DNA of 64,000 nucleotides from Alphaproteobacteria bacterium (lineage in GTDB: Bacteria; Pseudomonadota; Alphaproteobacteria; Ferrovibrionales; Ferrovibrionaceae), in the NCBI GenBank assembly GCA_017307375.1, contig JAFKFH010000015.1, positions 173,588-237,587 on the forward strand. Direction: 5' to 3'. A model generated the notes under the pieces. The model was not told the DNA's origin. It saw only the letters and a program-made list of their open reading frames with translations, and ran no database searches. This document shows, one piece after another, positions 38,564-48,208 of the stretch (position 1 is the first letter of the stretch; every line of letters starts with the position of its first letter). The translations under genes and the position numbers were made by a program.

Positions 38564-40734
38564 CCAGGTCTCATGCGGCGCCGCTGCTCGATCGGCTCAA
38601 CGCCGAGCAGCGGGCGGCCGCCACCGAAACGGAACGTCCGGCATTGGTCCTCTCGGGCGCCGGGACCGGCAAGACCACTCTGCTGATCGCCCGGGTCGGC
38701 GTCTGCCTCGATCGCGGCTACGCGCCCGGCGAGATCGCGATCAGCACGTTCCGCGCCAACCTGGCCCGGGAGTTTCGATTGCGCGCGCAACACGCCTTCG
38801 GCCTCCGGATTGCCCGGTCGCTGCTGATGGGGACCTGCCACTCGCTGATGGGGCGTCTCCTCAGGAGCCGTCCGGACGTGGCCGGGCTGACCGAGCACTA
38901 CGACGTTGCCGACGAAGCGGCGAGCCGGCGGACGATTCTCGAGGCCTGCGAGCGCGGACCCAGGACGCTCGTCGACCCCGCCGACCGCAAGCAGATGGCG
39001 CGGCTGGGAAAATGGCTGGCCAGGGTCAAGGCGGCCGGGGTCGCGCCGGGGGAGGCCGAGAACTGGGTCGACGCGCTGCTCCATGCCAAGGCGATCGCCC
39101 GCAACCTCGAAGGCGAGGCGGGCGGGGGAAGCGAGGGCCTTGATCCCGGCTTGCAGCGGCTGGCGGCGATGTGGCCGGATCTGGCGGAACCGGAGTTGCC
39201 CTATCTCAGGGCAGCGGCAGCGATCTATCCGGGTTATCAGCAGCTGCTCCGCGATCGCGACCAGGCCGATTTCGACGATCTGGTCCTCTGGCCGGTGCTC
39301 GCGATGCGGCGGGACGAAGCTGTCCGGAAGCAATTTCAGTCTTGGGCCAGTACCTGGCTGGTCGACGAATATCAGGACTCCTCCGATCTCCAGGTCGAAG
39401 CCTTCGACCTGCTGGCGCAGCGCTCCCGGAGGCTGGCCGCGATCGGGGACGACGATCAGAGCATCTACGGGTTTTCCGGCGCCACCACCGCGGGCATCCT
39501 CCGATTTCCCGAGCGCTGGCCCGATGCGCAGGTCTTCCGGCTGACGCGCAACTATCGCTGCAGCCCGATCGTCCTCGATGCCGCGAACGCGCTGATCGCG
39601 CACAACGAAGGCCGGTTCGCCAAGCGGCTGGTGAGCGGGGAGAAACGCAAGCGCGGCGAGAACATCGTGGTTGCTGCCGCCGAAACCCGGGAGGATGCGG
39701 CGTGGTGGGTCACGGCCTACATCGCCGACTGGCTGGACGAGCTCGGCGACGACGGTTCGGTGTTCCTGCTCTACCGCCAGAACTGGCAGACCCGGGTGAT
39801 CGAGGAAGCGCTCGTGGAGGCCGGAATCCGCTACGGCCTCGTCGGCGACGTCTCGTTCTACGAGCGCCAGGAGGTGCGCGACGCGCTCGCCTACCTGCTG
39901 CTGTTCGGCGCCTGCGAGGATCCGGCGATGGCGGGCGGGCTGCCTGGATCGGCCGCAGCGGTCGTCGGCGCGCCCCGGGCCGAGGATGCGGTCGTCGCGG
40001 CCTGGGAGCGCGTGGCCAATCTCCCGGCCCGGGGCCTGGGACCGAAATCCCTCGATGCGATTCACCGCTGCTGGGCGGAGCACCCGGAGATCGCCGATCT
40101 GCTCGAAGCCGGCATCGCCGGCCGCGCCGCGCTGAAGGGAAAGGCATTGGAAGGCGCGACGAACCTGGCCGGGTTGCGGTCTCGCTGGTCCGACACCGGC
40201 GGCCAGCCGCTCGGCGATCGCCTGTGGTCGCTGCTGGGTGCTGCCGGCTACCTGAGGTTCTGGGAAACCCATGACGATCCCTCCTCGGATCAACGGCTGA
40301 AGAACCTCGAGGAGCTGGCGCGGGTCGCCGACGGCCTGCCGACGGTCGCCGATCTGTTCGCCCATGCCGCGATGTCGCTGGACAGCGTCGATGCGCTTTC
40401 GCCCGTGCGCCTGATGACGTTTCATGGCGCCAAGGGCCTCGAGGCCCATGTGTGCATCCTCGCCGATCTGATGGAGGGAATCGCCCCGGCCAAGCCGGCG
40501 CTGCTCGCCGAGCAGCAAGGTGAGCCGGCGCTGATCGAGGAGGAGCGCCGCGCCGCTTATGTCGCCTTGACGCGAACGATGACCCAGGCCTGCATCCTGG
40601 TCTCCTCGGCCGGAGAGGAATCCCGGTTCCTCGGCGAGCTGCTCGGTGGCGTCGCCGCCCGGGAGGTCGACCGGGTCACGGTACCGCCGCGGCCCGGGCG
40701 CCAGCGCAGACGGCCGCGCCGGGCGGCGGGATGA
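38560..40734 (+). CDS. UvrD/Rep-family SF1 DNA helicase
   Basis: 724 residues from a GTG at 38560. Q-motif 'LNAEQRAAATETE', Walker A 'GAGTGKTT' (33-40), motif II 'WLVDEYQDSSDLQ', motif III 'GDDDQSIYGFSGA', motif IV 'FRLTRNYRCSP', motif V 'LMTFHGAKGLEAH' and motif VI 'YVALTRTMTQ' are all present. It translocates 3' to 5' on ssDNA. As an operon partner of topB and the relaxase genes it may help strand displacement in transfer or rolling-circle replication. Shorter than UvrD's usual C-terminal part; no Tudor-like tail seen. The IS zone begins right after it. Confidence 0.93.
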   Translation: MTRSHAAPLLDRLNAEQRAAATETERPALVLSGAGTGKTTLLIARVGVCLDRGYAPGEIAISTFRANLAREFRLRAQHAFGLRIARSLLMGTCHSLMGRLLRSRPDVAGLTEHYDVADEAASRRTILEACERGPRTLVDPADRKQMARLGKWLARVKAAGVAPGEAENWVDALLHAKAIARNLEGEAGGGSEGLDPGLQRLAAMWPDLAEPELPYLRAAAAIYPGYQQLLRDRDQADFDDLVLWPVLAMRRDEAVRKQFQSWASTWLVDEYQDSSDLQVEAFDLLAQRSRRLAAIGDDDQSIYGFSGATTAGILRFPERWPDAQVFRLTRNYRCSPIVLDAANALIAHNEGRFAKRLVSGEKRKRGENIVVAAAETREDAAWWVTAYIADWLDELGDDGSVFLLYRQNWQTRVIEEALVEAGIRYGLVGDVSFYERQEVRDALAYLLLFGACEDPAMAGGLPGSAAAVVGAPRAEDAVVAAWERVANLPARGLGPKSLDAIHRCWAEHPEIADLLEAGIAGRAALKGKALEGATNLAGLRSRWSDTGGQPLGDRLWSLLGAAGYLRFWETHDDPSSDQRLKNLEELARVADGLPTVADLFAHAAMSLDSVDALSPVRLMTFHGAKGLEAHVCILADLMEGIAPAKPALLAEQQGEPALIEEERRAAYVALTRTMTQACILVSSAGEESRFLGELLGGVAAREVDRVTVPPRPGRQRRRPRRAAG

Positions 40735-40862
40735 GACCCCGGCGCGCCGGGTGGTTCGGCCGCATGCAAGCCACGTATCCCGGACGCGGAGCAGCAGCGA
40801 TATGAAGCGGGAAATCGACGTATACGAGCTATTGTCCCATTGACCCTGACCCAGGAATCTCC

Positions 40863-41520
40863 TCCAGGCAGAGTATCAGCCGGGCGACGTTTTTCCGGTG
40901 GAAGCAGAAGTACGGCTGCCTGGGTCGGTCGGAGGTGCGGCGCCTGCGGCAACTCGAAGAGGAGAACCTGCAGCCGAAGCGGCTTGTCGCGGAGCTGAGC
41001 CTGGACAAGGCGATGCTGCAGGAGGTGGTGGCAAGAAAGCTATGAAGCCTGGTCGGCGGCGAGAGGTTGTCCGATGGCTGCAGGATCGCTATCGGGTGAG
41101 CAAGCGCCGTGGCTGTTCTGTGTTGCGGTTTGACCGGACGAGCCACCGCTATCGGCCCCGCCGCCCCGACCAGGCTTGTCTTCGGCAACGGATCAAGGAG
41201 ATCGCGGCGGTCCGGGTTCGCTATGGCTATCGGCGGATCCACTTCCTGCTGCGCCGCGAGGCTGGCTGGTCGACCACAAGCGGATCCAGCGGCAGTACGG
41301 GGAAGAAGGGCTGAACCTGCGGGCCAGGCGGCCTCGCCATCACGTGACGGCGGCGCGTCGTCTGAAACGGCTGCCGGTCCAGCGGCGGTTCCAGGTCTGG
41401 GCCATGGATTTCGTTTCCGACGCCCTTTTCAACGGCAAGCGGTTCCACGCATTGACGCACGTCGATGCCTACACTCGGGAATGGTTGGCCATTCGTGTCG
41501 GTCAAGGCATCCGGGCCTCG
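40863..41520 (+). pseudogene. IS3-family transposase remnant (orfA and orfB)
   Basis: The end of orfA ('SRATFFRWKQKYGCLGRSEV' to 'LSLDKAMLQEVVARKL', stop near 41045) and most of orfB are readable. orfB runs 'RREVVRWLQDRYRVSKRRGC' and 'IAAVRVRYGYRRIHFLLRRE' in one frame, then shifts frame near 41265 into 'DHKRIQRQYGEEGLNLRARR' and 'WAMDFVSDALFNGKRFHALT', breaking off near 41520. 5' end of orfA, 3' end of orfB and both terminal repeats are missing, so it is dead. Confidence 0.88.
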
Positions 41521-41596
41521 TTAATAGCCTGAAAGACGACACTGACAGCCTGATCCTGAACGAGGCGGCGACCACGGGTTTGGAAAGCTTCGTCGG

Positions 41597-42448
41597 TCAT
41601 GCTTGGACCTTCTGGTTCAGGAGCTCGGACAGCGAGTGGACGTGGTTAGTCAGTGCACCGAGCCACTCCTTCTGGACGGTGCTGAAATCGAGGTAATTCC
41701 CCGGTGCCCGTTCCTTGAGCTGAGCCAACAGAACGGTGACACCGTCCGCATGTCGTTCGGTCAGGTTGAACAGACGATTGATTTCCAGCTTGGCTGCCGA
41801 GAGCGCAGCGATGTGCGTCTGAATCTTCTTGGTCTCAGCGGCAGCGTCCTCGGCAATCGCCCGATTTCGGCTGCGGGCGAACAGTCCGGCCGCCACCAGG
41901 GCAGTGCCGCCGATGGCCCAACCGACGGGCCCTGCGAGCGCCAGGAACGCCTCACCGGCGGCCATGCCGCCGCCACCAGCCGCTAAGGCCCCGCCGCCCA
42001 ACCAAGCCAGCGCGGCATTGGTCGCAGCCACTCCCGACAGGGTGGAAATCGCCGTGCCGGTGCTGGCTGTGCCGAACGTGGTGGCGATGGCCATCGCCGC
42101 ACTGGGAGCAAAGGCTGCGATGCTGACGCCAGTGGCAACGCCCGCCGCCGCGCCGGTGCCAGTCCGGGTGTTGACTTTGGCGGCCTCTTCCTCAATGGCG
42201 GCGATGATCTCGTTGAAATTCTTGAACTCGGCCAGGTACTCGGAAAACGTCTTGTCAAGTTCCTTGGGGCTGTTGGCCAGAGTATTTATGTAATACTCAA
42301 CCTGGGTGATGATCTGCTTGCTGCTGGACCGGCGCAATTCGAACAGTCTGGCCGAGGCTTCACCGACAACCTTGGCATCGGAATCATGCTTGGCCTGGGC
42401 AGCCTTCAGGGCTGTGATGGCCTCTTCTTTCATCGCACCGTTGAACAT
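41597..42448 (-). CDS. Gly/Ala-rich membrane-hairpin protein, partner of HTH-dynamin
   Basis: 283 residues. A helical N-terminus (1-90) including 'VVGEASARLFELRRSSSKQI' is followed by a long Gly/Ala-rich hydrophobic region (about 100-185: 'GAAAGVATGVSIAAFAPSAA', 'GVAATNAALAWLGGGALAAG', 'VGWAIGGTALVAAGLFA') and a helical C-terminus. This is typical of bacterial proteins with a membrane-inserting Gly-rich hairpin, often next to dynamin-like GTPases. ATG 42448 follows GGGGAG. It is downstream of the GTPase, with an RNA hairpin between. Probable role: membrane attachment or pore partner in a defence-type module; function inferred. Confidence 0.72.
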   Translation of the reverse strand: MFNGAMKEEAITALKAAQAKHDSDAKVVGEASARLFELRRSSSKQIITQVEYYINTLANSPKELDKTFSEYLAEFKNFNEIIAAIEEEAAKVNTRTGTGAAAGVATGVSIAAFAPSAAMAIATTFGTASTGTAISTLSGVAATNAALAWLGGGALAAGGGGMAAGEAFLALAGPVGWAIGGTALVAAGLFARSRNRAIAEDAAAETKKIQTHIAALSAAKLEINRLFNLTERHADGVTVLLAQLKERAPGNYLDFSTVQKEWLGALTNHVHSLSELLNQKVQA

Positions 42449-42548
42449 CTTTGTTACTCCCCTTGATCGAGGCGCACGTCTGGCATTCCGCGCTCCAATG
42501 TTTGCGAAGGCGCCCGGCGGCTGTAATGTTGAAACTGGCTTCTGTTGA

Positions 42549-42588
42549 GGCTCTAAGAGGTGCCACCATTCGACGGCGGCACCGAGCC
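42549..42588 (-). terminator. Hairpin between HTH-dynamin and partner gene
   Basis: GGCTC (42549-42553) and GGTGCC (42559-42564) pair with GGCACC (42578-42583) and GAGCC (42584-42588). Transcribed leftward, it lies just after the GTPase stop; without a strong T run it may attenuate rather than end transcription, lowering expression of the partner. Confidence 0.45.
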
Positions 42589-42607
42589 TAGGACCAAGCA
42601 GCGTAAA

Positions 42608-44785
42608 CTAGTTGCCCAGCCTCCACGGAATGCCGCCGAAAAAATCCCGGGTGGCTTCCACTTTGGAGATCATGGCGGTCATTTCCTCCCGGCTGGTGGC
42701 ATTCACCAGCTCGCGGAGGTTGCCGAGGTTGTCCTGGTAGGCGGCTTCCGTCGCGGCCATGCCCTTCTGGAAGCTGTGGCGGGTATCATCCCAGTATTTC
42801 TCGGAGTGCTTGGTCAACGTGTCGAGGAAGTGCTGTTCCTTCAGGACTTCGCAAATCTTCTTCGCCAGCCTGCTCTGCCACGAAGAGCCGAACAGGGCGT
42901 AAGCTGCTAGGCCGAGAAGCGCCACCAGCCCGATAGCGAGGGTAATGGGACCCCAAATAGCCCCGATCAGGCTGCCCGTGCTCACCACGCCGCCCGCGGT
43001 CGCGCCGATTCCAGCCAGATAGCTGGCAACACCTGGCGCAAGCAAGGCGGAACCGACTTCCGCGCTGCCGGCAGTTGCGGCAGCCCAGGCTGCCATGGCT
43101 CCAGCCGTTCCGGTCGCAGCCAGTGCACCGAGGAAAACGCCCTTTACGTTGACCGGCACGGACATGGCGCCAAGCTCCACGCCTCCGCCTAAAGTTCCCG
43201 CAGCCTCATAGTCAGCCAGGATGTCGTTGATGTCGGACACCAGTTCCTCGGCACGTTCGGCCAGGAAGCTGTTCAGCTTGTTCTGGATGTGGTCGACCAG
43301 GTAGGAGCCAGCGAGCTGCTGGGCGTCCTTCTTGTCCTCGTAACGCTCGCGGATGCGCTCTTCGACGTAATCCGGCGTGACCATCTTGCTCAGGTCGGCC
43401 TTGATGTGGGCGGTGGACGCTGCCTTGTTCGCCGCGATGGTGCTCAGGATGCGCTCGGTTTTGCTACCGATTCGGCGATGACGCGAAGCTTCGGCCCGCT
43501 CCAGTATCTCCAGCGCCCCCCGAGCACGGTCCCTATGCTCCAGTGCTTCGACGAGGCGGGCAGTCCATCCATTACAGTACGCCTTGGTCGAGTTCTTCAG
43601 TTCGACAACCCAGCCATCCAAGCGGCCGCGCACTTGAACCGGGCAGACCGTGCTCAGCAGATCGGCGAGGTCCTCCTCGAACGCCTTTCGACGGCTCGGG
43701 TCGTCAACGAGATAGGCGAAGAAGCGGGCGCGGAAGTCGGTCAAGGAAATCGGTCGGCCGATCAGCTCGCCGCGGGCCTGGAGACCTTCGAGCAAGTGCG
43801 TGTAAGCACGCGACGACGCCTTGGCGATGATGTCCTCGAGGTCAGCCAGATCCTGGCGGGCCATGGTCGCCACAAAGTAGACATTCCGCAAAACCGGAAG
43901 AGTGTCGTCCTTGGCCTCAATTGTAGGCAGCTGTTTCAACAGTGCGTTTGCGAACTGCAGATCCTGCCGGTCCATGAACCCCTGAGCCGCCGATGCGTAA
44001 ATCAGGACGTCGGCCAAGCTGTGGGCCAGTTCGGCTTTGGAGTGGTCATCGTGGGAGTGACCATAGCCAGGCAGGTCCAGAAGGTCGCAGCCGAGCAGAA
44101 ACGGCGAGTCCACGTACACCAGTGCGGCGAAGCACTGATCGGCGTTGGCGGTTTGGTTGTCGTTGTGGGTACCATACTTCTTCAGCGTGTCGAACGAGCC
44201 GGCCACGACCTTGTAGTCGTTGCAGTGTTGCTCGTCGTTGGCCTGATTCAGGTCGAAGCCCCTGCGCATGATCCAGACGTCCTCCTTGATCCAGGAGGGG
44301 CGGTCGCTGACATGGCGAACGAGACTGATGATGGACGTGGCAGGCTGGTAAGCGGTCGGCAGAGCATCGCTGCCCATCAGGGTGTTAGCCAACCGGCTTT
44401 TACCCTGGTCGAACCGTCCGCAAACAGCCACCCGAGGCTTGCGACCAAGGTTACGGACCTCACGCACAAAGCTGGTAGCGGTCGGTGCTCCCTTGAACAG
44501 CGCTTCATCCAGGGGGGCGGGGGCAGTTTCGGCGTAGTCGCTCATCAGCTTGAGCTGAGTGGCGATGTCCCGGTAGGGGGCGCCGTATTCCAGTCCCTGC
44601 TTCGTGGAAATGTCGCCGCAATATTTTACCCAGCTTTTGACGACACCAAGGGGGGTGTTGTCCGGGTCTTGCTCGTAGCGGGAAACTTGGCTCTGAGAGA
44701 TGCCAAGATGAACCGCCATTTCCTCCTGGGAGATCTTGGCAGCCGATCGCATCTTGGCAAGGTTGTAGTTTTCAAAGGCAGTCAT
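42608..44785 (-). CDS. XRE-HTH fused dynamin-like GTPase
   Basis: 725 residues from ATG 44785 (SD 'ggag'; a GTG at 44794 is an alternative). Residues 10-45 are a Cro/XRE helix-turn-helix ('KISQEEMAVHLGISQSQVSR'). GTPase follows: G1 'GRFDQGKS' (123-130), G2 Thr near 144-151 ('TAYQPATS'), G3 'DLPG' (237-240). A long helical stalk and Gly/Ala-rich membrane paddle follow ('GPITLAIGLVALLGLAAYAL'), then helices. This is a bacterial dynamin-like protein fused to a DNA-binding domain. Such GTPases shape membranes, and some act in anti-phage defence (for example LeoA relatives). The HTH suggests self-repression. GC is visibly below its surroundings. It is bracketed by dead IS elements. Confidence 0.85.
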   Translation of the reverse strand: MTAFENYNLAKMRSAAKISQEEMAVHLGISQSQVSRYEQDPDNTPLGVVKSWVKYCGDISTKQGLEYGAPYRDIATQLKLMSDYAETAPAPLDEALFKGAPTATSFVREVRNLGRKPRVAVCGRFDQGKSRLANTLMGSDALPTAYQPATSIISLVRHVSDRPSWIKEDVWIMRRGFDLNQANDEQHCNDYKVVAGSFDTLKKYGTHNDNQTANADQCFAALVYVDSPFLLGCDLLDLPGYGHSHDDHSKAELAHSLADVLIYASAAQGFMDRQDLQFANALLKQLPTIEAKDDTLPVLRNVYFVATMARQDLADLEDIIAKASSRAYTHLLEGLQARGELIGRPISLTDFRARFFAYLVDDPSRRKAFEEDLADLLSTVCPVQVRGRLDGWVVELKNSTKAYCNGWTARLVEALEHRDRARGALEILERAEASRHRRIGSKTERILSTIAANKAASTAHIKADLSKMVTPDYVEERIRERYEDKKDAQQLAGSYLVDHIQNKLNSFLAERAEELVSDINDILADYEAAGTLGGGVELGAMSVPVNVKGVFLGALAATGTAGAMAAWAAATAGSAEVGSALLAPGVASYLAGIGATAGGVVSTGSLIGAIWGPITLAIGLVALLGLAAYALFGSSWQSRLAKKICEVLKEQHFLDTLTKHSEKYWDDTRHSFQKGMAATEAAYQDNLGNLRELVNATSREEMTAMISKVEATRDFFGGIPWRLGN

Positions 44786-45095
44786 GTCGGCCACTCCGTT
44801 CGAGAAATTAGATTAAGTGGTCGAGTTATGGTCCTAAGTACTGCGGCTCTTCTTGTGCCATTCCTTGAAACTGAACAGGGAAAAGCCCCACACGATGGCG
44901 CATCCGATAATCTTGTACATGTTGGGCCCCTGTTTTGACTGCGATGGAGGCCAAATGCCTCCTTCGTGCTTCTGAGGGGTACTTTGGGGGATTCTTGCGG
45001 GTGGATCAAGTCAAAATATGCAGAATTCCGGTATGAGATAAGTTGTATATTCATTATACGCATATTGAGGCCGTTTCCATGCTGGCGATGTTCAC
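44786..45095. promoter_or_regulatory. Upstream region of the HTH-dynamin gene
   Basis: 310 bp, AT-richer than the rest of the window. It includes a 6-bp inverted repeat GGAGGC/GCCTCC (44946-44962) and GTATA-TTCAT-TATAC (near 45046-45060), which might serve the fused HTH as an operator. No gene is seen. Confidence 0.4.
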
Positions 45096-46032
45096 TTGTG
45101 GCGGCGGCGTGCGGGCTCAGGTCACCTTCCCGATGATGCCGGCACGCTGAAGGCGATGCTGCTCGCCGAGCGGGCGGAGAGCGAGCGGCTGCGCCAGATC
45201 ATCAGGGAATTACAGCGCCATCGCTTCGGCCGCCGGGCCGAGAGCGTGCCGCTGGGACAGCTCGAGCTCGGGCTCGACGAGGCCGAACAGATCGAGGCGG
45301 CCGGCCTCGCCGAGACCGCCGAAAAGGCGCCGGAGGATGGAAAAACCCGCTCGCCACGCCGTCGCCATAACCGCGGGGCGCTGCCTGCGCATCTGCCCAC
45401 GGTGGAAACCGTCATCGATGGAGGACACGGCCTGCCCCTGTTGCGGCGGCGCGCTGCACCTGATTGGGGAAGATCGCGCGGAGCGTCTCGATATCGTTCC
45501 GGCCCAGTTCCGGGTGCTCGTGGTGTGCCGGCCCCGCTATGGTTGCCGGACCTGCGAGGAAGTGGTCATGCAGGCGCCCGCGCCGCCGCGCCTGGTCGAG
45601 GCCGGGTTGCCGACCGAGGCGACCGTCGCCCAGGTGCTCGTCGCCAAATATGCCGATCAGCTGCCGCTTTATCGCCAGGCCCAGATCTACGCCCGGCAGG
45701 GCATTGACCTCGACCGCTCGACGCTGGCCGACTGGGTCGGCAACGCGGCCTTCCTGCTGCGCCCTGTGCACGAGCGGCTGTTCGAACGGCTGAAGGCATC
45801 GGCCAAGCTGTTCGCCGACGAGACGACGGCGCCCGTGCTTGATTCCGGCCGCGGCAGGACCAAGACCGGCCAGCTCTTCGACTATGCCCGCGACGAACGC
45901 CACTGGGGTGGGGTCGACCCCCCGGTGTTGCCTACATCTATGCGCCCGATCGGAAGGCCGAGCATCCTATCTGGCATCTGCAGAGTTTTATCGGCGTGCT
46001 GCAGGTCGACGGCTATGCCGGCTACCCGAAGA
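45096..46032 (+). pseudogene. IS66-family TnpC transposase remnant
   Basis: Starts with 'LKAMLLAERAESERLRQIIR' and 'LQRHRFGRRAESVPLGQLEL', the usual IS66 transposase N-terminus, shifts frame near 45420 into 'CPCCGGALHLIGEDRAERLD' (zinc finger) and 'VAKYADQLPLYRQAQIYARQ', 'FADETTAPVLDSGRGRTKTG', then shifts again near 45920 into 'YIYAPDRKAEHPIWHLQSFI'. It breaks off at 'VDGYAGYPKM' near 46032. About half the normal length; inactive. No flanking terminal repeats were found. Confidence 0.88.
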
Positions 46033-46450
46033 TGGTCACGCCTTCATGCCAAGCAAGCCGGAAAGCTTCATCGCCATGATCTCGTAGCGCGTCGCGAATT
46101 CGGCCGGCAATCGAACCTTCGGAGATCAGCTTGTAGGCGACCGTCTCGCGCAGGCCAGCGAAGGTTCTGGGGTCAAGATCAGGATCACTGGTCGGAACCG
46201 TCCATCTGCTCACCAGCAATGACAAGACTTCCTCGGCCTGCAGCCAGGCCAAAAGCAATGGCGGAGCGGGAACGCGAGATAGGCCATCCCATAAAGTTGC
46301 GGGGTCACGTACCAGGGCGTGGTGTAGCAGCACGTCGCTCACGTAGATTTCCGGCCGCCAGGCGTCTCGTCGACCTGGCGCGGCAGGAGTTGTTCCCGAA
46401 TGGGGTAGGGAGCGAGCCGGCCCCGGTCCGAAAAATCCGGTCGCTGCCAC
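46022..46450 (-). pseudogene. Truncated unknown gene abutting the IS66 remnant
   Basis: 142-residue frame, leftward. 'EIYVSDVLLHHALVRDPATL' to 'FAGLRETVAYKLISEGSIAG' look coding, and 'DALRDHGDEAFRLAWHEGV' is near the end. The last residues (TIFG) and the stop come from IS66 sequence, so the gene's 3' end was cut off by the IS. Its start is also unclear. No family recognised. Confidence 0.45.
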
Positions 46451-46509
46451 TATCCGGCTGATGCAATAGTCGATATCGCTCGGTCATGACCGCGAAAGAC
46501 GAGGCTTCG

Positions 46510-46692
46510 ATGAAAACCGTCGGCAAAGAAATTTCGGAGTCCATGCGCGATGTCGCGGCCTATCTGCGCAGCGGGCGGAAGCCCGTGGGGATGCGCGTGC
46601 ACGTAATCGAGGTTCCGGCCACCGATGTCGCGGCGCTCCTGCAGCCTTCAGCGCCGATCGGGGTGCCGCCGGGAGGGCGCCAGGCGCCGTAG
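46510..46692 (+). pseudogene. Truncated antitoxin-like gene (N-terminal part only)
   Basis: 'MKTVGKEISESMRDVAAYLR' and 'GMRVHVIEVPATDVAALLQP' resemble the segment that precedes the helix-turn-helix in small XRE-type antitoxins (GxxxxxSMxEAxAxxxG...VxVxxVPxxDVxAxR). The HTH is missing; the frame ends after 61 residues. Likely a remnant. Confidence 0.35.
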
Positions 46693-46710
46693 GCGAAGCG
46701 GGACCCGGTC

Positions 46711-47442
46711 CTACTCCGGATCGGAGGCAGCCTCGCGGTAGGCATTGACGATTCGCTCGACCTCGTGGGCTTCCCATCCCGATCTGACCCAGGCCGTGCG
46801 CCAGCTCGGCCGGATCCGGCCGAAGGCTGAGGGATCGGCGGCCAGGCTGCGGATCGCAGCCTGGGCACCGTGCTCGTCGATGCAGCTGATGATCCTGGTG
46901 GCCGCCGCGGCGAAATCGGTGAAGATGTCGGCGATGTCCCGCTCGAGGCCGATACGCGCGGTCAGCGCAGCCTGCGGTCGCCGACCGCGCGGCAATTCCA
47001 GCCGCATGTCCTGTCCGTTGCGCCTGGAGGAACGGCCGACCTCGCGCAGGATCTTCAGGCCGAGATCGAGCCGGCGCCAGTCGGGGCTGCCGCGGAATTC
47101 GGCCTGCATTGCTTCCCGCGTTTCGAGGGCGATAGCGGAAATGCCGTCCTGCGGCCAGGTCAGCAGAGCCGAGCGGAGAGCCGCCAGCAGCGGCGGATGC
47201 AACGCGCGATCGGCCTCGGGCAGGTCGGAGGGCAGCGGCAGGCGGAGGGGAACCGGCTGAGGCAGCCGCCCGGCCTCGTCCCGCCAGGTCAGGTCGAGCT
47301 CGGGGACGAAACGGGCGAGCAGATCGGCGTCGGGCATCGCCGGCGCCGCGGCTCGTGCTGCCGGGGTGTGGGCAAGCGGCGCGCGCCGCCACGCGGTGGC
47401 GGCCTTTGCCGGAATGCGCGATCGCGACGACTTGGCCGTCAC
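46711..47442 (-). CDS. Hypothetical protein downstream of transglycosylase
   Basis: 243 residues from a GTG at 47442 that overlaps the preceding stop (GTGA). A short basic start, then 'FVPELDLTWRDEAGRLPQPV', 'LLAALRSALLTWPQDGISAI', 'LDLGLKILREVGRSSRRNGQ' and an all-helical end ('ERDIADIFTDFAAAATRIIS'). Not recognised; it is coupled to the transglycosylase, hence perhaps a transfer protein. Confidence 0.6.
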   Translation of the reverse strand: MTAKSSRSRIPAKAATAWRRAPLAHTPAARAAAPAMPDADLLARFVPELDLTWRDEAGRLPQPVPLRLPLPSDLPEADRALHPPLLAALRSALLTWPQDGISAIALETREAMQAEFRGSPDWRRLDLGLKILREVGRSSRRNGQDMRLELPRGRRPQAALTARIGLERDIADIFTDFAAAATRIISCIDEHGAQAAIRSLAADPSAFGRIRPSWRTAWVRSGWEAHEVERIVNAYREAASDPE

Positions 47443-48128
47443 GAGCGCGGTCCGCTCACGGATCGGCTGGCGGCGTCGCGATCCCGCCGGAGGCGGTCCC
47501 GCGCCTCCACCAACCGATCCGTCCCGGCGGAAGTCCGCTTCGCGGCGTTGCCTGAGGGCGACGATGTCGGCCGCAGCGAGCCGCCGCCGCCGACCCGGCC
47601 CGGCGCCACGCATTGGCGGTGCCATTCGGACCGGTCCATCTTCTCGATGAGGCCACAGAGATAGGCGATCTGACAGGCGGTGCGGCTGCAGTTATAGGCC
47701 GCCGCCGCCCTGGTCCAGTCGCCGTAGCGATCGTAGAGAGCCCGGAGGTAGCGCACGCCGTATTCGGTATTCGCGACCGCGTCGAACGCGCTCTCGGGCG
47801 AGCCGAATGCGGCCGGGTGGTGGTGCCGGTTGATCTGCATGCACCCCATGTCGATAGCGACATCCTCGACGCCGTCGCGCCGCCAGGCGTCGATCCAGCG
47901 GACTGCCGTTCCGGGATCCGGCGCGACGACGGCGCGGCCGGCGACGCCGATCGCCAGAGGCTGGTTGCTGCTCTCGCGCCAGACCATTGCCTCGACGATG
48001 GCCTGAGGGACTGCATGGCGCCGCGCGGCATCCCTGGCCGGCCCCAGGCAGTCGCCGGCAAGCGCCGGCAGGGGCCGGATGCCGGCAAGCGACAACACCG
48101 TCAAAAGGACTACCACGATCGATCTCAT
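47439..48128 (-). CDS. Lytic transglycosylase (conjugation/pilus type)
   Basis: 229 residues from ATG 48128 with a good GGGGAGG site. Signal peptide (1-24, 'VVVLLTVLSLAGIRPLPALA'). SLT domain: catalytic Glu in 'VEAMVWRESSNQPLAIGV', 'DMGCMQINRHHHP', and 'YGVRYLRALYDRYGDWTRAA' then 'AYNC'. Tail is basic. It cuts peptidoglycan to let a pilus or channel through; it is equivalent to R64 PilT by activity but lies 20 kb from the other pil genes. It diverges from the giant gene. Confidence 0.88.
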   Translation of the reverse strand: MRSIVVVLLTVLSLAGIRPLPALAGDCLGPARDAARRHAVPQAIVEAMVWRESSNQPLAIGVAGRAVVAPDPGTAVRWIDAWRRDGVEDVAIDMGCMQINRHHHPAAFGSPESAFDAVANTEYGVRYLRALYDRYGDWTRAAAAYNCSRTACQIAYLCGLIEKMDRSEWHRQCVAPGRVGGGGSLRPTSSPSGNAAKRTSAGTDRLVEARDRLRRDRDAASRSVSGPRS

Positions 48129-48208
48129 CGCCTCCCCGCTCTGGCTGACAGCATCCAGACGCGGGGGACACGGCGATTGTCCTCGTGGCTCACAAAAAAA
48201 TCCTGCGG
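48129..48208. promoter_or_regulatory. Divergent promoter region of the transglycosylase and giant gene
   Basis: About 80 bp (140 if the giant gene starts at 48269) between the leftward transglycosylase start and the rightward giant frame. No clear operator repeat is visible. Confidence 0.35.
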
